Shown: positions 1-9,039, numbered from the stretch's first letter. The stretch: 64,000 nt of DNA from Treponema succinifaciens DSM 2489 (GCF_000195275.1 NC_015385.1:2248501-2312500); one strand, 5' to 3'. Translations and numbers: made by a program. Notes: generated from the letters alone by a model not told the origin.

Positions 1-209
1 GTGCTTTTTATTCCGTCGTTAAGATATTTGTACCAAAGCTTTGCGTGCTCCTTTTCATTTTCAGCAGTTTCCTCGAAAATTTTTGCAATCTGCACAAATC
101 CGTCTTTGCGGGCCTTGCTTGCGAAAAATGTATACTTGTTGCGGGCCTGAGATTCACCTGCAAAAGCCGTCTTAAGATTTTCTTCTGTTTTTGAACCTTT
201 CAATTCCAT
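1..209 (-). CDS. rbr: Rubrerythrin, N-terminal part (runs off the window)
   Basis: The reverse strand from the ATG at 207-209 encodes at least 69 residues of a ferritin-like helical bundle, with the conserved helix segments ESQARNKY and ENEKEHAKLWYKYL. These match the first diiron-binding helices of rubrerythrin, a peroxide reductase of anaerobes that acts in the cytoplasm. A perfect ribosome binding site (GGAGG, 211-215) fixes the start. The C-terminal rubredoxin domain would lie beyond the window edge and cannot be checked. The family is clear, but whether this is full rubrerythrin or a rubredoxin-less form is unknown. Confidence 0.85.
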   Translation of the reverse strand, partial: MELKGSKTEENLKTAFAGESQARNKYTFFASKARKDGFVQIAKIFEETAENEKEHAKLWYKYLNDGIKS

Positions 210-318
210 GATTTACCTCCAGTACAAATACAGCCATAAAAATAAAAATTTTCTAATTATATAAAGTATAATCAATTATTTGCACAATTGCAATTCAAAC
301 AGGAAATTTTTTTAATTT

Positions 319-651
319 TTACATAATTCTGGACAAAACCATGAAAATAATAGTGCTTGAAAAAATGCTTACCATAGAATTTTTAAATAAAAGGTGAATG
401 ACAACAGTTGCCACAGAAGCAGCCAAATGAGGAATTCCAAAAGGAGAACTCAAAAAACTTGTGTCCTTGAAGCAATAAACGACCAAAACCGCCATAATTA
501 AAGACGGCGTGTATTTCTCAATAAAGCGGATTATCGCAGGCGGATTTTTTCTGCTGAAGGCAACAAAAGGAAGCAAGCGCGTTCCATAAATAACTGCCCC
601 GGAAACAAAAACAGCTACCAAAGCCATCATAAGGCTATAAGACTCTTTCAT
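319..651 (-). CDS. azlD: AzlD-type branched-chain amino acid export subunit
   Basis: This is a 110-residue hydrophobic protein with about four membrane segments, the usual length of AzlD. The early segment contains the GTRLLPF motif typical of the family. AzlD is the small partner of AzlC in an inner-membrane exporter of branched-chain amino acids and their analogues. The start overlaps the azlC stop by four bases, so translation is probably coupled. The operon ends here; the 5' flank of rubrerythrin lies just downstream. Confidence 0.85.
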   Translation of the reverse strand: MKESYSLMMALVAVFVSGAVIYGTRLLPFVAFSRKNPPAIIRFIEKYTPSLIMAVLVVYCFKDTSFLSSPFGIPHLAASVATVVIHLLFKNSMVSIFSSTIIFMVLSRIM

Positions 652-1403
652 GCCAATTTCTCCGATTTAGAATTTGAAAGAATTTTCTCTTTTGCAAAAA
701 ATGACGGACCTCTTGCCAAAAGCATAACTCCAAGAGCCGCGCAAATTGAAAACCAGATTATATTTGACGAGCCAAAAACTCCGGTTTTATAAAGCACAAC
801 AGAAAACACAGCGGCAAGTCCACCAGCCAACGCAGGCACACAATCCTTTGAAGATTTTAGCTGCTCAATCAAAAGAACTATAAAAAGCGAAGTGAGCGCA
901 AAATCAACTCCGGTTAAAAATTTTCCAAGTCCGTAGCGATTCATAACGGTGTAAGCCACAGCGCCAATAAGACTTCCCAAGCACCAGTAGCTTTGGTCCA
1001 GCGCGGAAACAACCGCATAAAAAGAAATTTTATTCACACGGGGCGGAACTTCAATTCCCTGAACAAGCGCAAAAGTTTCGTCCGTAATTGCAAAAATAAG
1101 ATAAGGCTTTTTTCCGCCGGCATTTTTATATTTTGAAATAAGCGAAAGTCCGTAGAAAACATGGCGGATGCTAAGCAAAAACTGAACAAGAATTATTTCA
1201 GCAAAAGAAGCTCCGGAAGCAAGCTGACCGACTATAAAATATTGTCCAGAACCAGTATACATGACAACCCCTGAAAGAACTGCAAGCCACCAAGGATAGC
1301 CTGCATTCGCAAGCAGCATTCCGAATCCAATTCCAATCGCAATATATCCAAAAAACACAGGCGCAGTTATTTTCAGAGCATGGGCAAAAACATAGCGGTT
1401 CAT
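648..1403 (-). CDS. azlC: AzlC-type branched-chain amino acid exporter
   Basis: The 251-residue membrane protein has the AzlC signature (SGVVMYTGSGQYF near residue 45 and the ITDETFAL segment) and about seven or eight transmembrane helices. It forms the large subunit of the AzlCD exporter with the downstream overlapping azlD. An upstream TTG at 1424 is in frame, but the ATG at 1403 (MNRYVFAHAL) gives a better N-terminus. There is no Shine-Dalgarno sequence. A strong promoter ends 11 bases before the ATG, so the mRNA may start almost at the start codon. Confidence 0.85.
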   Translation of the reverse strand: MNRYVFAHALKITAPVFFGYIAIGIGFGMLLANAGYPWWLAVLSGVVMYTGSGQYFIVGQLASGASFAEIILVQFLLSIRHVFYGLSLISKYKNAGGKKPYLIFAITDETFALVQGIEVPPRVNKISFYAVVSALDQSYWCLGSLIGAVAYTVMNRYGLGKFLTGVDFALTSLFIVLLIEQLKSSKDCVPALAGGLAAVFSVVLYKTGVFGSSNIIWFSICAALGVMLLARGPSFFAKEKILSNSKSEKLA

Positions 1404-1414
1404 AATGAGCAAAT

Positions 1415-1443
1415 ATAATAGCAATAAAGATAAATAGGTTCAA
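1415..1443 (-). promoter_or_regulatory. Sigma70-type promoter of azlCD, near-leaderless
   Basis: On the minus strand TTGAAC (1438-1443) and TATTAT (1415-1420) are separated by exactly 17 bases, and the -10 is extended (TGC before TATTAT). Transcription should start about 7 bases after the -10, leaving a leader of only about four bases before the azlC ATG. Confidence 0.6.
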
Positions 1444-1643
1444 CAGCGCAAAATTTAAACTTTCTACAATAAAATTCAGCAAAAATCCGCAAAAGTTTTT
1501 TTATAAATTTCCACTTATTTTTTCAAAAATTATTGACTTTTTTACGTATTAAATACAAATTAAGCCTTAGACTTTAAAGTCTATCAGAGCCTTGTTTTGC
1601 CAGATAAAAGGCTTCTTTATCACTCAGAAGGAGTTGTACCCTA

Positions 1644-2834
1644 GTGAACGGAAGTACAGTTTCTATTAACAGCGTGTCCAAGCATTTTGGCTCGTTCCAT
1701 GCGCTTGACGACATCAGCATTACAATTAAGCAGGGTGAATTTTTTTCTCTGCTTGGACCGTCCGGCTGTGGAAAGACAACACTTCTCCGCATTATCGCAG
1801 GATTTGAATTTCCTGATGAAGGCGCAGTTCTTTTTGATGACAAGAATGTTGTGCCTCTTCCGCCTAACAAACGCCAGAGCAATACAGTTTTCCAGAGCTA
1901 CGCGCTTTTTCCGCACCTTTCAGTTTATGAGAATGTCGCATTTCCGCTTCGCTTAAAAAAGACTGACAAAAAAACAATCGACGAAAAAGTAAAGGAATAT
2001 CTGCATCTTGTTCAGCTTGACCAGCACATGTATAAAAAACCAAACCAGCTTTCTGGCGGACAAAGACAGCGTGTGGCAATTGCAAGGGCGCTCATAAACG
2101 AGCCGAAGGTTTTGCTTCTTGACGAGCCACTTTCAGCCCTTGATGCAAAACTGCGCGCAAATCTTTTGGTTGACCTTGACGCATTGCACGACAAAATCGG
2201 AATCACATTTATTTACGTTACCCACGACCAAAGCGAAGCGCTTGCCGTAAGCGACAGAATCGCTGTAATGAACCAAGGAAAAGTTCTTCAAGTTGGAACT
2301 CCATTTGAAATTTACGAAAGCCCGGCGACACAATTTGTAGCGCAATTCATAGGAGAAACAAACCTTTTTGAAAGCACAGTTGTTTCCTGCGAGCCGCACA
2401 AGAATTCAAAGGGAGAAGACGAATTCAATGTAACGCTGAATACTCCGGTTCTTGGACTTCAGGCTAAGCTCAAGGGCGAAACTCAGGCGATGCGCGAAGA
2501 AGACAAAAATATTCTTGTTACAGACTACGACCACACAGATCCGGGACAGAAAGTCTGCTTTACAATCCGACCGGAAAAAATCCGCATAACGCTTGAAGAG
2601 CCGAACGTAGGCGGAAGAAAAGACATCAATGTTTTTAAAGGAATTGTAGAAGAGCCAGTTTACACAGGATTTCAGTCTAAATTCTATGTGCGCCTTGAAA
2701 ACGGAGCAATCATAAAAGTATTTAAGCAGCACACAAACTATCTTGATGACGGTCCGGAAATCGCCTGGAAAGATGAGGTTTTTGTTTCATGGTCAGCAGA
2801 CGATGGCTACATTGTTGAGGACATAAACACATGA
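1644..2834 (+). CDS. potA: Spermidine/putrescine ABC transporter ATP-binding protein PotA
   Basis: The 396-residue ATPase has Walker A (GPSGCGKTT, about residue 39), the signature LSGGQRQRVAIARAL, Walker B (VLLLDEPLSALD) and a C-terminal TOBE-type regulatory domain of about 150 residues. It powers polyamine uptake with PotB and PotC. The start is GTG, chosen because an AAGGAG site lies ten bases upstream. The upstream gap (1444-1643) holds a TTGACT box at 1533-1538 without a convincing -10, then the palindrome AGACTTTAAAGTCT and an AAGCCTT/AAGGCTT pair that could fold in the leader. It overlaps potB by four bases. Confidence 0.95.
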   Translation: MNGSTVSINSVSKHFGSFHALDDISITIKQGEFFSLLGPSGCGKTTLLRIIAGFEFPDEGAVLFDDKNVVPLPPNKRQSNTVFQSYALFPHLSVYENVAFPLRLKKTDKKTIDEKVKEYLHLVQLDQHMYKKPNQLSGGQRQRVAIARALINEPKVLLLDEPLSALDAKLRANLLVDLDALHDKIGITFIYVTHDQSEALAVSDRIAVMNQGKVLQVGTPFEIYESPATQFVAQFIGETNLFESTVVSCEPHKNSKGEDEFNVTLNTPVLGLQAKLKGETQAMREEDKNILVTDYDHTDPGQKVCFTIRPEKIRITLEEPNVGGRKDINVFKGIVEEPVYTGFQSKFYVRLENGAIIKVFKQHTNYLDDGPEIAWKDEVFVSWSADDGYIVEDINT

Positions 2835-3850
2835 AAAGCAAGCAGGAAAATAAAGAGCATAAAAGCTTTCAGCTCAGGCTGGCTTCAAAAGCTTATGGCG
2901 CAAAATACAAGAAGGCAAATCCCGGTCCTGCTTATGCCTGGCCAATGGGAGCTTGGTTTTCACTTTTCTTTATTGTGCCTCTGATTATAATTGTGTGCTA
3001 CTCGTTTTTAAAGCGCGATGTTTACGGCGGAGTTACAAGGGAATTTTCACTTAAAGCCTACGAGCAGATGCTGAGTCCGGCTTACGGTCTTATATTTTTG
3101 CGCACACTTTGGATTACAATAATCGCCACAGCAGTTACAATTCTCATTTCACTTCCGTGCGGATATGCGATGGCAAGGAGCAAGCACCAGACTCTTCTTT
3201 TGATTCTTGTCATTGTTCCGTTTTTAACAAACAGCCTAATAAGAATTTTCGCCTGGATTACAATTCTTGGAGACAACGGACTTTTCAACCAGTTGCTTTC
3301 AAATTTACACGACATTATTTGCAAGGTAACTGGCTCAACAAAAGAATTTCTTCCGCATAAATTTATGTTTACGCGCGAGGCTGTTATTCTTGTAAGCATT
3401 TATATGTACTTGCCTTATGCGATTCTTCCAGTTTTTACGGCGGTAGACAGATTCGATTTTACACTGCTTGAAGCCGCACGGGATCTTGGCGCAACAAAAA
3501 TGCAGTCCATGTTTAAAGTTCTGATTCCCGGAATCAAAAGCGGAATCTTGAGCGCGATAATTTTTACGTTTATTCCGATTTTTGGAACATACACAGTTCC
3601 GCAGCTTGTAGGCGGAAAAGACAGCTATATGCTCGGAAACATTATTGTTGACCAAGTTCAGAAAGTACGAAACTGGCCTCTGGCTTCTGCATTCAGCCTT
3701 GTAATTACAGTTATAAGCATGGCGGGCGTTCTGCTCATGCTTTCAACAGGAAAAAAAGAAGCGGATATGAACAAAAAACTGAACAAAGAAGACACAACAT
3801 CAAGCATTGCCGAAAGTATTTCCAAAGCCAGTCTCAAAGGAAGCAAATGA
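2831..3850 (+). CDS. potB: Spermidine/putrescine ABC transporter permease PotB
   Basis: This 339-residue inner-membrane permease has six predicted transmembrane helices and the cytoplasmic EAA loop (EAARDLGATKMQSMF) that docks on PotA. It is slightly longer than typical PotB because of a charged N-terminal stretch of about 35 residues and a charged C-terminal tail. It starts inside the potA stop region and overlaps potC by four bases, giving the classic potABCD order. Confidence 0.93.
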   Translation: MKSKQENKEHKSFQLRLASKAYGAKYKKANPGPAYAWPMGAWFSLFFIVPLIIIVCYSFLKRDVYGGVTREFSLKAYEQMLSPAYGLIFLRTLWITIIATAVTILISLPCGYAMARSKHQTLLLILVIVPFLTNSLIRIFAWITILGDNGLFNQLLSNLHDIICKVTGSTKEFLPHKFMFTREAVILVSIYMYLPYAILPVFTAVDRFDFTLLEAARDLGATKMQSMFKVLIPGIKSGILSAIIFTFIPIFGTYTVPQLVGGKDSYMLGNIIVDQVQKVRNWPLASAFSLVITVISMAGVLLMLSTGKKEADMNKKLNKEDTTSSIAESISKASLKGSK

Positions 3851-4719
3851 AAAATCCGATTTTATTACTGAACAAAAAATACAAGTCGATTCCCAAAAGC
3901 GAGTCAAACAGGCACGCAAAACGCCAATGGAAAAAACGCAATCCTAGATTCAGTCTGTCAAATACAGTGCTGTGCCTTTCGATTTTATTTTTGTTTTTAC
4001 CGCTGTTTGTAATTGTGTTTTTCTCATTCAACGAGTCAAAAGACACAACTTTTACAAATTTCTCGTTCATCTGGTACCAAAAGCTCATATTCAGCTCAAA
4101 ACCTTTATGGCACGCGCTTTTGAACAGTTTTATTGTAGCCTTAACTTCCGCAATTACAGCAACTGTGCTTGGAACTTTGGCGGCAATCGGAATCAGCTGG
4201 TACAAGTTCTTCGGAAAATCCTACATTCAGTCAATCAGCTTTTTACCGATGGTTCTACCGGAAGTTATCATGGGAATTTCGCTCCTGATTTTTTTTAGCG
4301 GAATAAAACTTTCGCTCGGACTTTTTACAATTTTTATTGCGCACACAACATTCTGTCTTCCGTTCGTTTATCTTATGGTAAGCGCGAGAATCGACGAATT
4401 TGACTATTCAATTATAGAAGCAAGCCACGACTTGGGTGCAAACGAATTTCAGACGCTTACAAAAGTAATTGTTCCCGCAATCATGCCTGGAATTATTTCA
4501 GGCTTTATGATGAGCATAACAATGTCACTTGAAGATTACGTTATAACAGCTCTTGTTTCAGGGCCGGGAAGCACTACACTTCCGCTTTACGTTTATTCGC
4601 TTATAAGATTCGGTGTAAGTCCTGTAATCAATTCGCTTTCGTTTGTGCTGATTCTTATAATCTGCATCATTGCAATTCTGCTTAGAAGCCGCCTTAAAAC
4701 ATTTGCGGCATCAAGATAA
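3847..4719 (+). CDS. potC: Spermidine/putrescine ABC transporter permease PotC
   Basis: The 290-residue second permease has six membrane helices and the EAA loop (EASHDLGANEFQTLTKVIVP). The first 35 residues are strongly basic and precede the first helix. It overlaps potB by four bases and sits 58 bases before the potD start. With PotB it forms the membrane channel of the polyamine importer. Confidence 0.93.
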   Translation: MKNPILLLNKKYKSIPKSESNRHAKRQWKKRNPRFSLSNTVLCLSILFLFLPLFVIVFFSFNESKDTTFTNFSFIWYQKLIFSSKPLWHALLNSFIVALTSAITATVLGTLAAIGISWYKFFGKSYIQSISFLPMVLPEVIMGISLLIFFSGIKLSLGLFTIFIAHTTFCLPFVYLMVSARIDEFDYSIIEASHDLGANEFQTLTKVIVPAIMPGIISGFMMSITMSLEDYVITALVSGPGSTTLPLYVYSLIRFGVSPVINSLSFVLILIICIIAILLRSRLKTFAASR

Positions 4720-4777
4720 TCCATTCTGTAAAAAAAAGCAAAGCTGGTTTCAATACCGACCGTACACAGGAGTTTAT

Positions 4778-5821
4778 ATGAAAAAAAGAGTTTGTTCAAT
4801 TATTTCAGCTTTTATTGCAGTTGCCTCTGTTTCATTTTTTTCATGCAAAGAAGAAAATGAAGTCTACCTTTACAACTGGACTTACTACACACCAGATGAA
4901 GTTTTGCGCGACTTTGAAAAAGAATTCAACTGCACTGTAAAAGTAGACAGCTACGCTTCAAATGAAGAAATGTATGCAAAATTAAGAGCCGGAGCAAAAG
5001 GATACGACATAGTTGTTCCATCCCAGGATTACTGCTCAATTATGATTAAGCAGGGAATGTTCCGAGAGCTTGACCAGAGCAAGATGACAAACAAAAGCCA
5101 TATAAATCCGCTTGTATTTGAAAAGGCAGATTACGATCCGCAAATGAAATATTGCGTTCCATATTATCTTGGAGCCGCCGGAATCGCCGTGAACAAGACA
5201 AAAGTTTCCACGGATTATGAAAAAACTTGGAACATTTTTGCAGATAAGCAGTTTGCAGGGCACGCCACAATGATGGACGATATGCGCGAAGTTATCGGGG
5301 ATGCTCTTACAACTCTTGGCTACAGCATAAATACAGTTAACCAGAACGAACTGAAAGAAGCTTCGGACTACATAATAAAAAACTGGAAGCCAAACCTCGT
5401 AAAGTTCGACGCTGAAGGATTCGGAAAGTCATTTGCATCCGGCGATTTCTGGCTTTGTCAAGGATATGCGGAAGTTGTATTTGGTGAAGTCCCAGAAGAC
5501 AAATGGGAAGAAACAATCGACTTCTTTATTCCAGCGGAAGGCGGACCTTCTTACCTTGACAGCATGTGCATCTTGAAAGACGCGCCTCACTACGATCTTG
5601 CCAATGAATTTGTAAACTATATTCATCGCCCTGAAGTATATGCTAAATTCCTTGACGCATTCCACTTTCCTTGCTTTGTGAATAAAGATGCCGCCCAGTA
5701 CATGACAACAAAAACAATGTATGAGGCAGACCAAATGTCAAACTGCGTTCTAAAGGAAGACCTTGGCGAAGACTTGGACAAATACAACGAGCTTTGGCAG
5801 GAAATAAGATTCACTGAATAA
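4778..5821 (+). CDS. potD: Spermidine/putrescine-binding lipoprotein PotD
   Basis: The 347-residue extracytoplasmic solute-binding protein begins with a lipoprotein signal peptide ending in SFFSC, so it should be membrane anchored. The mature part shows PotD features: NWTYYTPDEVL, GYDIVVPSQDYCS, and W/Y/D-rich pocket segments such as FASGDFWLCQGYAEVVFGE. An open frame continues upstream to 4670 inside potC, but the ATG at 4778 follows CAGGAG and begins the signal peptide, so it is the real start. It delivers polyamines to PotBC. Confidence 0.93.
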   Translation: MKKRVCSIISAFIAVASVSFFSCKEENEVYLYNWTYYTPDEVLRDFEKEFNCTVKVDSYASNEEMYAKLRAGAKGYDIVVPSQDYCSIMIKQGMFRELDQSKMTNKSHINPLVFEKADYDPQMKYCVPYYLGAAGIAVNKTKVSTDYEKTWNIFADKQFAGHATMMDDMREVIGDALTTLGYSINTVNQNELKEASDYIIKNWKPNLVKFDAEGFGKSFASGDFWLCQGYAEVVFGEVPEDKWEETIDFFIPAEGGPSYLDSMCILKDAPHYDLANEFVNYIHRPEVYAKFLDAFHFPCFVNKDAAQYMTTKTMYEADQMSNCVLKEDLGEDLDKYNELWQEIRFTE

Positions 5822-5822
5822 T

Positions 5823-7214
5823 ATGAAAATCATTGCTAAAAAAACAAGCCTCAATGGGCACATTCAAGTTCCAGGCTCTAAGTCGCATACAATCAGAGCA
5901 CTTTTACTTGCATCCCTTGCAGAAGGAACTTCATATATACGAAATCCACTTCCAAGCGCAGACTGTCTTAGCGCAAGCCGCGCAGTTCCGCTTATGGGCG
6001 CAAAAATAGAACTGGAAAAAGACTCTGTAAAAATCGGACAAACCTGGACAGTTCAAGGAGCAGGAAGCAAAATCCACTTGCCAAGCAATATTGTTGACGT
6101 AGGAAATTCCGGCTCGCTGCTTTACTTTATGTCGCCAATCGCAGCCACATTTGAAGGCTGGAGCGTGTTCACTGGGGACGAAAGCATAAGAAAACGCCCC
6201 GTAAGCCACGTTGTAGACGCATTAAGACAACTTGGAGCGCAGGCATTCACTGCGGAAGAAAAAAGCGGAACTTGCCCGATGCTCATAAAAGGTCCTATAA
6301 ATGCAAGCAACACAGTAAAAACAGGCGGCGAGCTTAGCCAGTATGTTTCCGGAATGATGATGGCGGCTTGCAGGCTGAACGGAACTCTCAAAATCGAACT
6401 TTCAAATCCAAAGGAAACACCATACCTTTACATGACACAAAAGTGGCTTGAAAGCTGCGGAGTAAAAGTCAGAATGTCAGAGGACTTTAAGCACATCGAA
6501 GTTGACGGTCCTGTAAAAATCAAGGCATTCGACAAAGCAATTCCAAGCGACTGGGAAGCTGTGGCATTTCCGCTGATTGCAGCCTTAATCACAGACAGCG
6601 AGCTTGTAATTAACAACGTGGACTTAAGCGGAACACAGGGCGATGAAGCAATAGTCGAAGTTCTAAAATCCCTTGGAGCAGACATTGAGCTTGACAAACA
6701 AATCTGCTCGCTCAAAGTGCACGGCGGAACAAAAGCAAGCAACGGAACAGGAAGACTTTCCACGGAACTTCTAAAAAACAAGGAGCTTCACGTAAATCTT
6801 TCTGGATTTCCTGACGCAGTTTGTGCTCTTGCCGCAGTTTCGTGCTTTGTGGAAGGAACTGTTTTTATTGAAGACATTGGCGTTTGCCGCAGAAAGGAAA
6901 CAGACCGCATAAAAGTTCTAAAAAGCGAGCTTGAAAAACTGGGCGCGCAAGTAGAAGAAGGCGAAGATTTTCTGGTTATCAAGGGACATTCTCCAGTTCT
7001 TGCTGACGGAAAGCCAAACCCGGAATTTGTCCTGCACGGCGCGGAAGTTGAAAGCTACTTTGACCACAGAGTTGCAATGAGCCTTGCCTGCCTAGGACTT
7101 GGATTAAAAGAAGGTCAAGAAATAAAAGTAAAAGACGCAGAATGTTGCTCTGTAAGCTTTCCTGAATTCTTTGAAGCCATGAACAAAATAGGAGCCGGAT
7201 TTACAAAAGCCTAA
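5823..7214 (+). CDS. aroA: 3-phosphoshikimate 1-carboxyvinyltransferase (EPSP synthase)
   Basis: The 463-residue enzyme joins shikimate-3-phosphate and phosphoenolpyruvate in the sixth step of chorismate synthesis. It has the N-terminal PGSKSHTIRALLLASL substrate motif, the GNSGSLLYF loop, the RRKETDRI motif and the DHRVAMSLACLGLG C-terminal motif. It is longer than E. coli AroA (427). The ATG lies one base after the potD stop, so it is probably transcribed with the pot operon, an unusual partner. It converges with the HD-GYP gene, 34 bases away. Confidence 0.93.
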   Translation: MKIIAKKTSLNGHIQVPGSKSHTIRALLLASLAEGTSYIRNPLPSADCLSASRAVPLMGAKIELEKDSVKIGQTWTVQGAGSKIHLPSNIVDVGNSGSLLYFMSPIAATFEGWSVFTGDESIRKRPVSHVVDALRQLGAQAFTAEEKSGTCPMLIKGPINASNTVKTGGELSQYVSGMMMAACRLNGTLKIELSNPKETPYLYMTQKWLESCGVKVRMSEDFKHIEVDGPVKIKAFDKAIPSDWEAVAFPLIAALITDSELVINNVDLSGTQGDEAIVEVLKSLGADIELDKQICSLKVHGGTKASNGTGRLSTELLKNKELHVNLSGFPDAVCALAAVSCFVEGTVFIEDIGVCRRKETDRIKVLKSELEKLGAQVEEGEDFLVIKGHSPVLADGKPNPEFVLHGAEVESYFDHRVAMSLACLGLGLKEGQEIKVKDAECCSVSFPEFFEAMNKIGAGFTKA

Positions 7215-7248
7215 ATGACAGCAAAAAAAAGACTGTCTTGAAACTGTT

Positions 7249-8529
7249 TTACTTGCTATTTTCACGGCCTTCAACAAGCCGAACTCTCCAGTCGTATTCT
7301 TTTTGCTCGTCTTCAATTTCCTGCTTGCGAAATAACTTTGACAATTCTTCAATAACTGGAGCAATATTTATCACAGCATCCACAATGCAAGGCTCAAAGT
7401 GGCTTCCGCTTGATTCCTTAAAAATTTCAATTGTTCGCTCAATAGAAAACGGCTGTTTATAAGGTCTTCAACTTAAAAGAGCGTCAAGAACATCGGCAGC
7501 AGACATTATTCGGACGCAAAGAGGAATTTCATTTCCAGAAAGTCCATTCGGATAGCCGCTTCCGTCGTATTTTTCATGGTGGCAATAAGCCATCTGTTCC
7601 GCAACAATGTTGAACCACCCTCTGTTTATCATAGGCAAAAGCTGCACAAGCCTTTTACCTTCAGCAGGATGAGCTTTCATCATTTGAAATTCTTCGTAAG
7701 TATATTTTCCGGGCTTGTTAAGAATGCTGTCTGGAATGTGAACTTTGCCAATGTCGTGCAAGTTTGCCGCGGCGGAATAAACAGAAATTGCCTGCTCCGT
7801 CAGAATTTCATTGTAATGTCCCTCCTTTACAAGTTCCCTGGAAATAAGCTCCACATATTTAACAGTATGGCGAACATGGTGGCCTGTAAAAAGCTCGTGG
7901 CTTTCAAGCATTCTTGGAATAAATTCCATAATCTTCATCTGAGTATCTTTCAGCTGAAAAGCCTTTGTAAGCGCGCGGCTAAGAGTGGAATGGCTTCTTT
8001 TGGAAAGTGCAACCGCAATAATGTAGGAAAAAACAAATTCAATTGTAAATCCTGCGCTCTGTGAAAAAAAGTAAAAGCTTTCAGTTGTGTTAAAGCTGAC
8101 GCACATAATTTTTGCGCGGAAATAAACTGAAAAAATCATAAGAACATAGCAGACAAGCGCAATGCATCTTGTAAGAACAGCATTGTAATAAAGGCAGCTA
8201 AGAAAAACTACAAGCGCATAGGAAATATTTATTCCAATATGTCCGTTTGTTCCCATGTATGCCAAAATTGCCGCCATAACGCACAGTCCAAACACCATGG
8301 GAATTCTGTGCCATCGTAAAACATAGACAAAAATGCTCTGAATAATAGAAAATAAAGCTATGACGATTCCAAGTATAATTGAATATGAATAGGGAATTTC
8401 AAAAATGCCAATCTTGCTGATAACAATAAAAAGAGGCGCAAGAACATTTCCAAGCAGCAAAATGCCAGTTGTAAGCCTGTTGACACTTTCAATATTTTCA
8501 GCGAAAAACTCTTCGTCTTCAACCGGCAC
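7249..8529 (-). pseudogene. Membrane HD-GYP domain protein interrupted by an in-frame TGA
   Basis: A GTG start at 8529 (AAGGGAG six bases upstream) opens 353 residues: about seven membrane helices (residues about 25-195), then an HD-GYP phosphodiesterase domain with HDIGKVHIPD, AHPAEGKRL and YCHHEKYDGSGYPNGL. HD-GYP enzymes usually hydrolyse cyclic di-GMP. At 7468-7470 a TGA stops translation, but the same frame continues for 72 more codons to a TAA at 7249, starting RPYKQPFS, the normal continuation of the family's DAL-S-x-RPYK motif. One base change, for example CGA to TGA, explains it. A selenocysteine reading is unlikely because that position is not catalytic. It may be a recent pseudogene, a truncated product or a sequencing error. 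Confidence 0.8.
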
Positions 8530-8604
8530 AGAAAACTCCCTTCACTCTCCCAGAAAGAAAAAATCCGACTTATTAGAAACAATTTCAAGATTAAATACTC
8601 AGCC

Positions 8605-8663
8605 GTCATTCCCGTGCAATGGACACGGGAATCTATAGATTATCGAATAAAGATGATAATGAC
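8605..8663. repeat. GTCATT...AATGAC double-hairpin repeat
   Basis: A 59-base element begins GTCATTCCCGTG and ends GATAATGAC. It contains two inverted pairs: ATTCCCGTG/CACGGGAAT, and ATTATC/GATAAT. Related elements occur at 53107-53180 and, as single hairpins, at 61264-61290 and 62420-62446. It lies upstream of the HD-GYP gene. Confidence 0.7.
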
Positions 8664-8732
8664 AGTAAACAATGAAACTTTATAAATTATAAAAATATTC
8701 CAAGTAAAAATCAACATATCAAATCGGCACGT

Positions 8733-8947
8733 CAGGGCAAACGCATTATAAATAATTTAAGTAAAGTTTGCGCGAAGGAACGGTTCCTGAGGCAAAAACA
8801 CTCTGATTGTTGCGCCCACGTGAGCGGGCAATTCTATAGTTACTTTGCAACAATCAGAGTGTAGCGCATTATTGCGCGATTTTGAACCAGTAAACCGTGT
8901 CTGGGAGCCAGTTTTATGCTGAATACATTTATAATGCGCTTGCCCTG
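8733..8947 (+). mobile_element. MITE-like element, copy 1 (215 bp)
   Basis: The element begins CAGGGCAAACGCATTATAAA and ends with its inverted complement (ATTTATAATGCGCTTGCCCTG), giving terminal inverted repeats of about 21 bases with one mismatch. It is flanked by a 9-base direct repeat with one mismatch (TCGGCACGT at 8724-8732, TTGGCACGT at 8948-8956), a target duplication. Inside is a second perfect inverted pair, ACACTCTGATTGTTGC/GCAACAATCAGAGTGT. It has no coding capacity. Copies 2 and 3 are at 28120-28334 and 61017-61230. Confidence 0.88.
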
Positions 8948-8981
8948 TTGGCACGTCATAAACCGAAAAAAATAATACACA

Positions 8982-9010
8982 TTGAACGCTGGTTGTTTTT
9001 ATGATATTAT
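8982..9010 (+). promoter_or_regulatory. Sigma70-type promoter of mraY
   Basis: TTGAAC (8982-8987) and TATTAT (9005-9010) are separated by 17 bases, just downstream of MITE copy 1. The expected transcript starts near 9017, ahead of the AAAAGGGG ribosome binding site at 9025-9031. Confidence 0.6.
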
Positions 9011-9039
9011 TATAAAATTACAATAAAAGGGGTCTTACT

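Noticed and set aside
7468-7470. TGA in the HD-GYP gene as a selenocysteine codon
   Set aside because: The position is a variable residue before RPYK, not a catalytic cysteine site, and no convincing SECIS hairpin follows.
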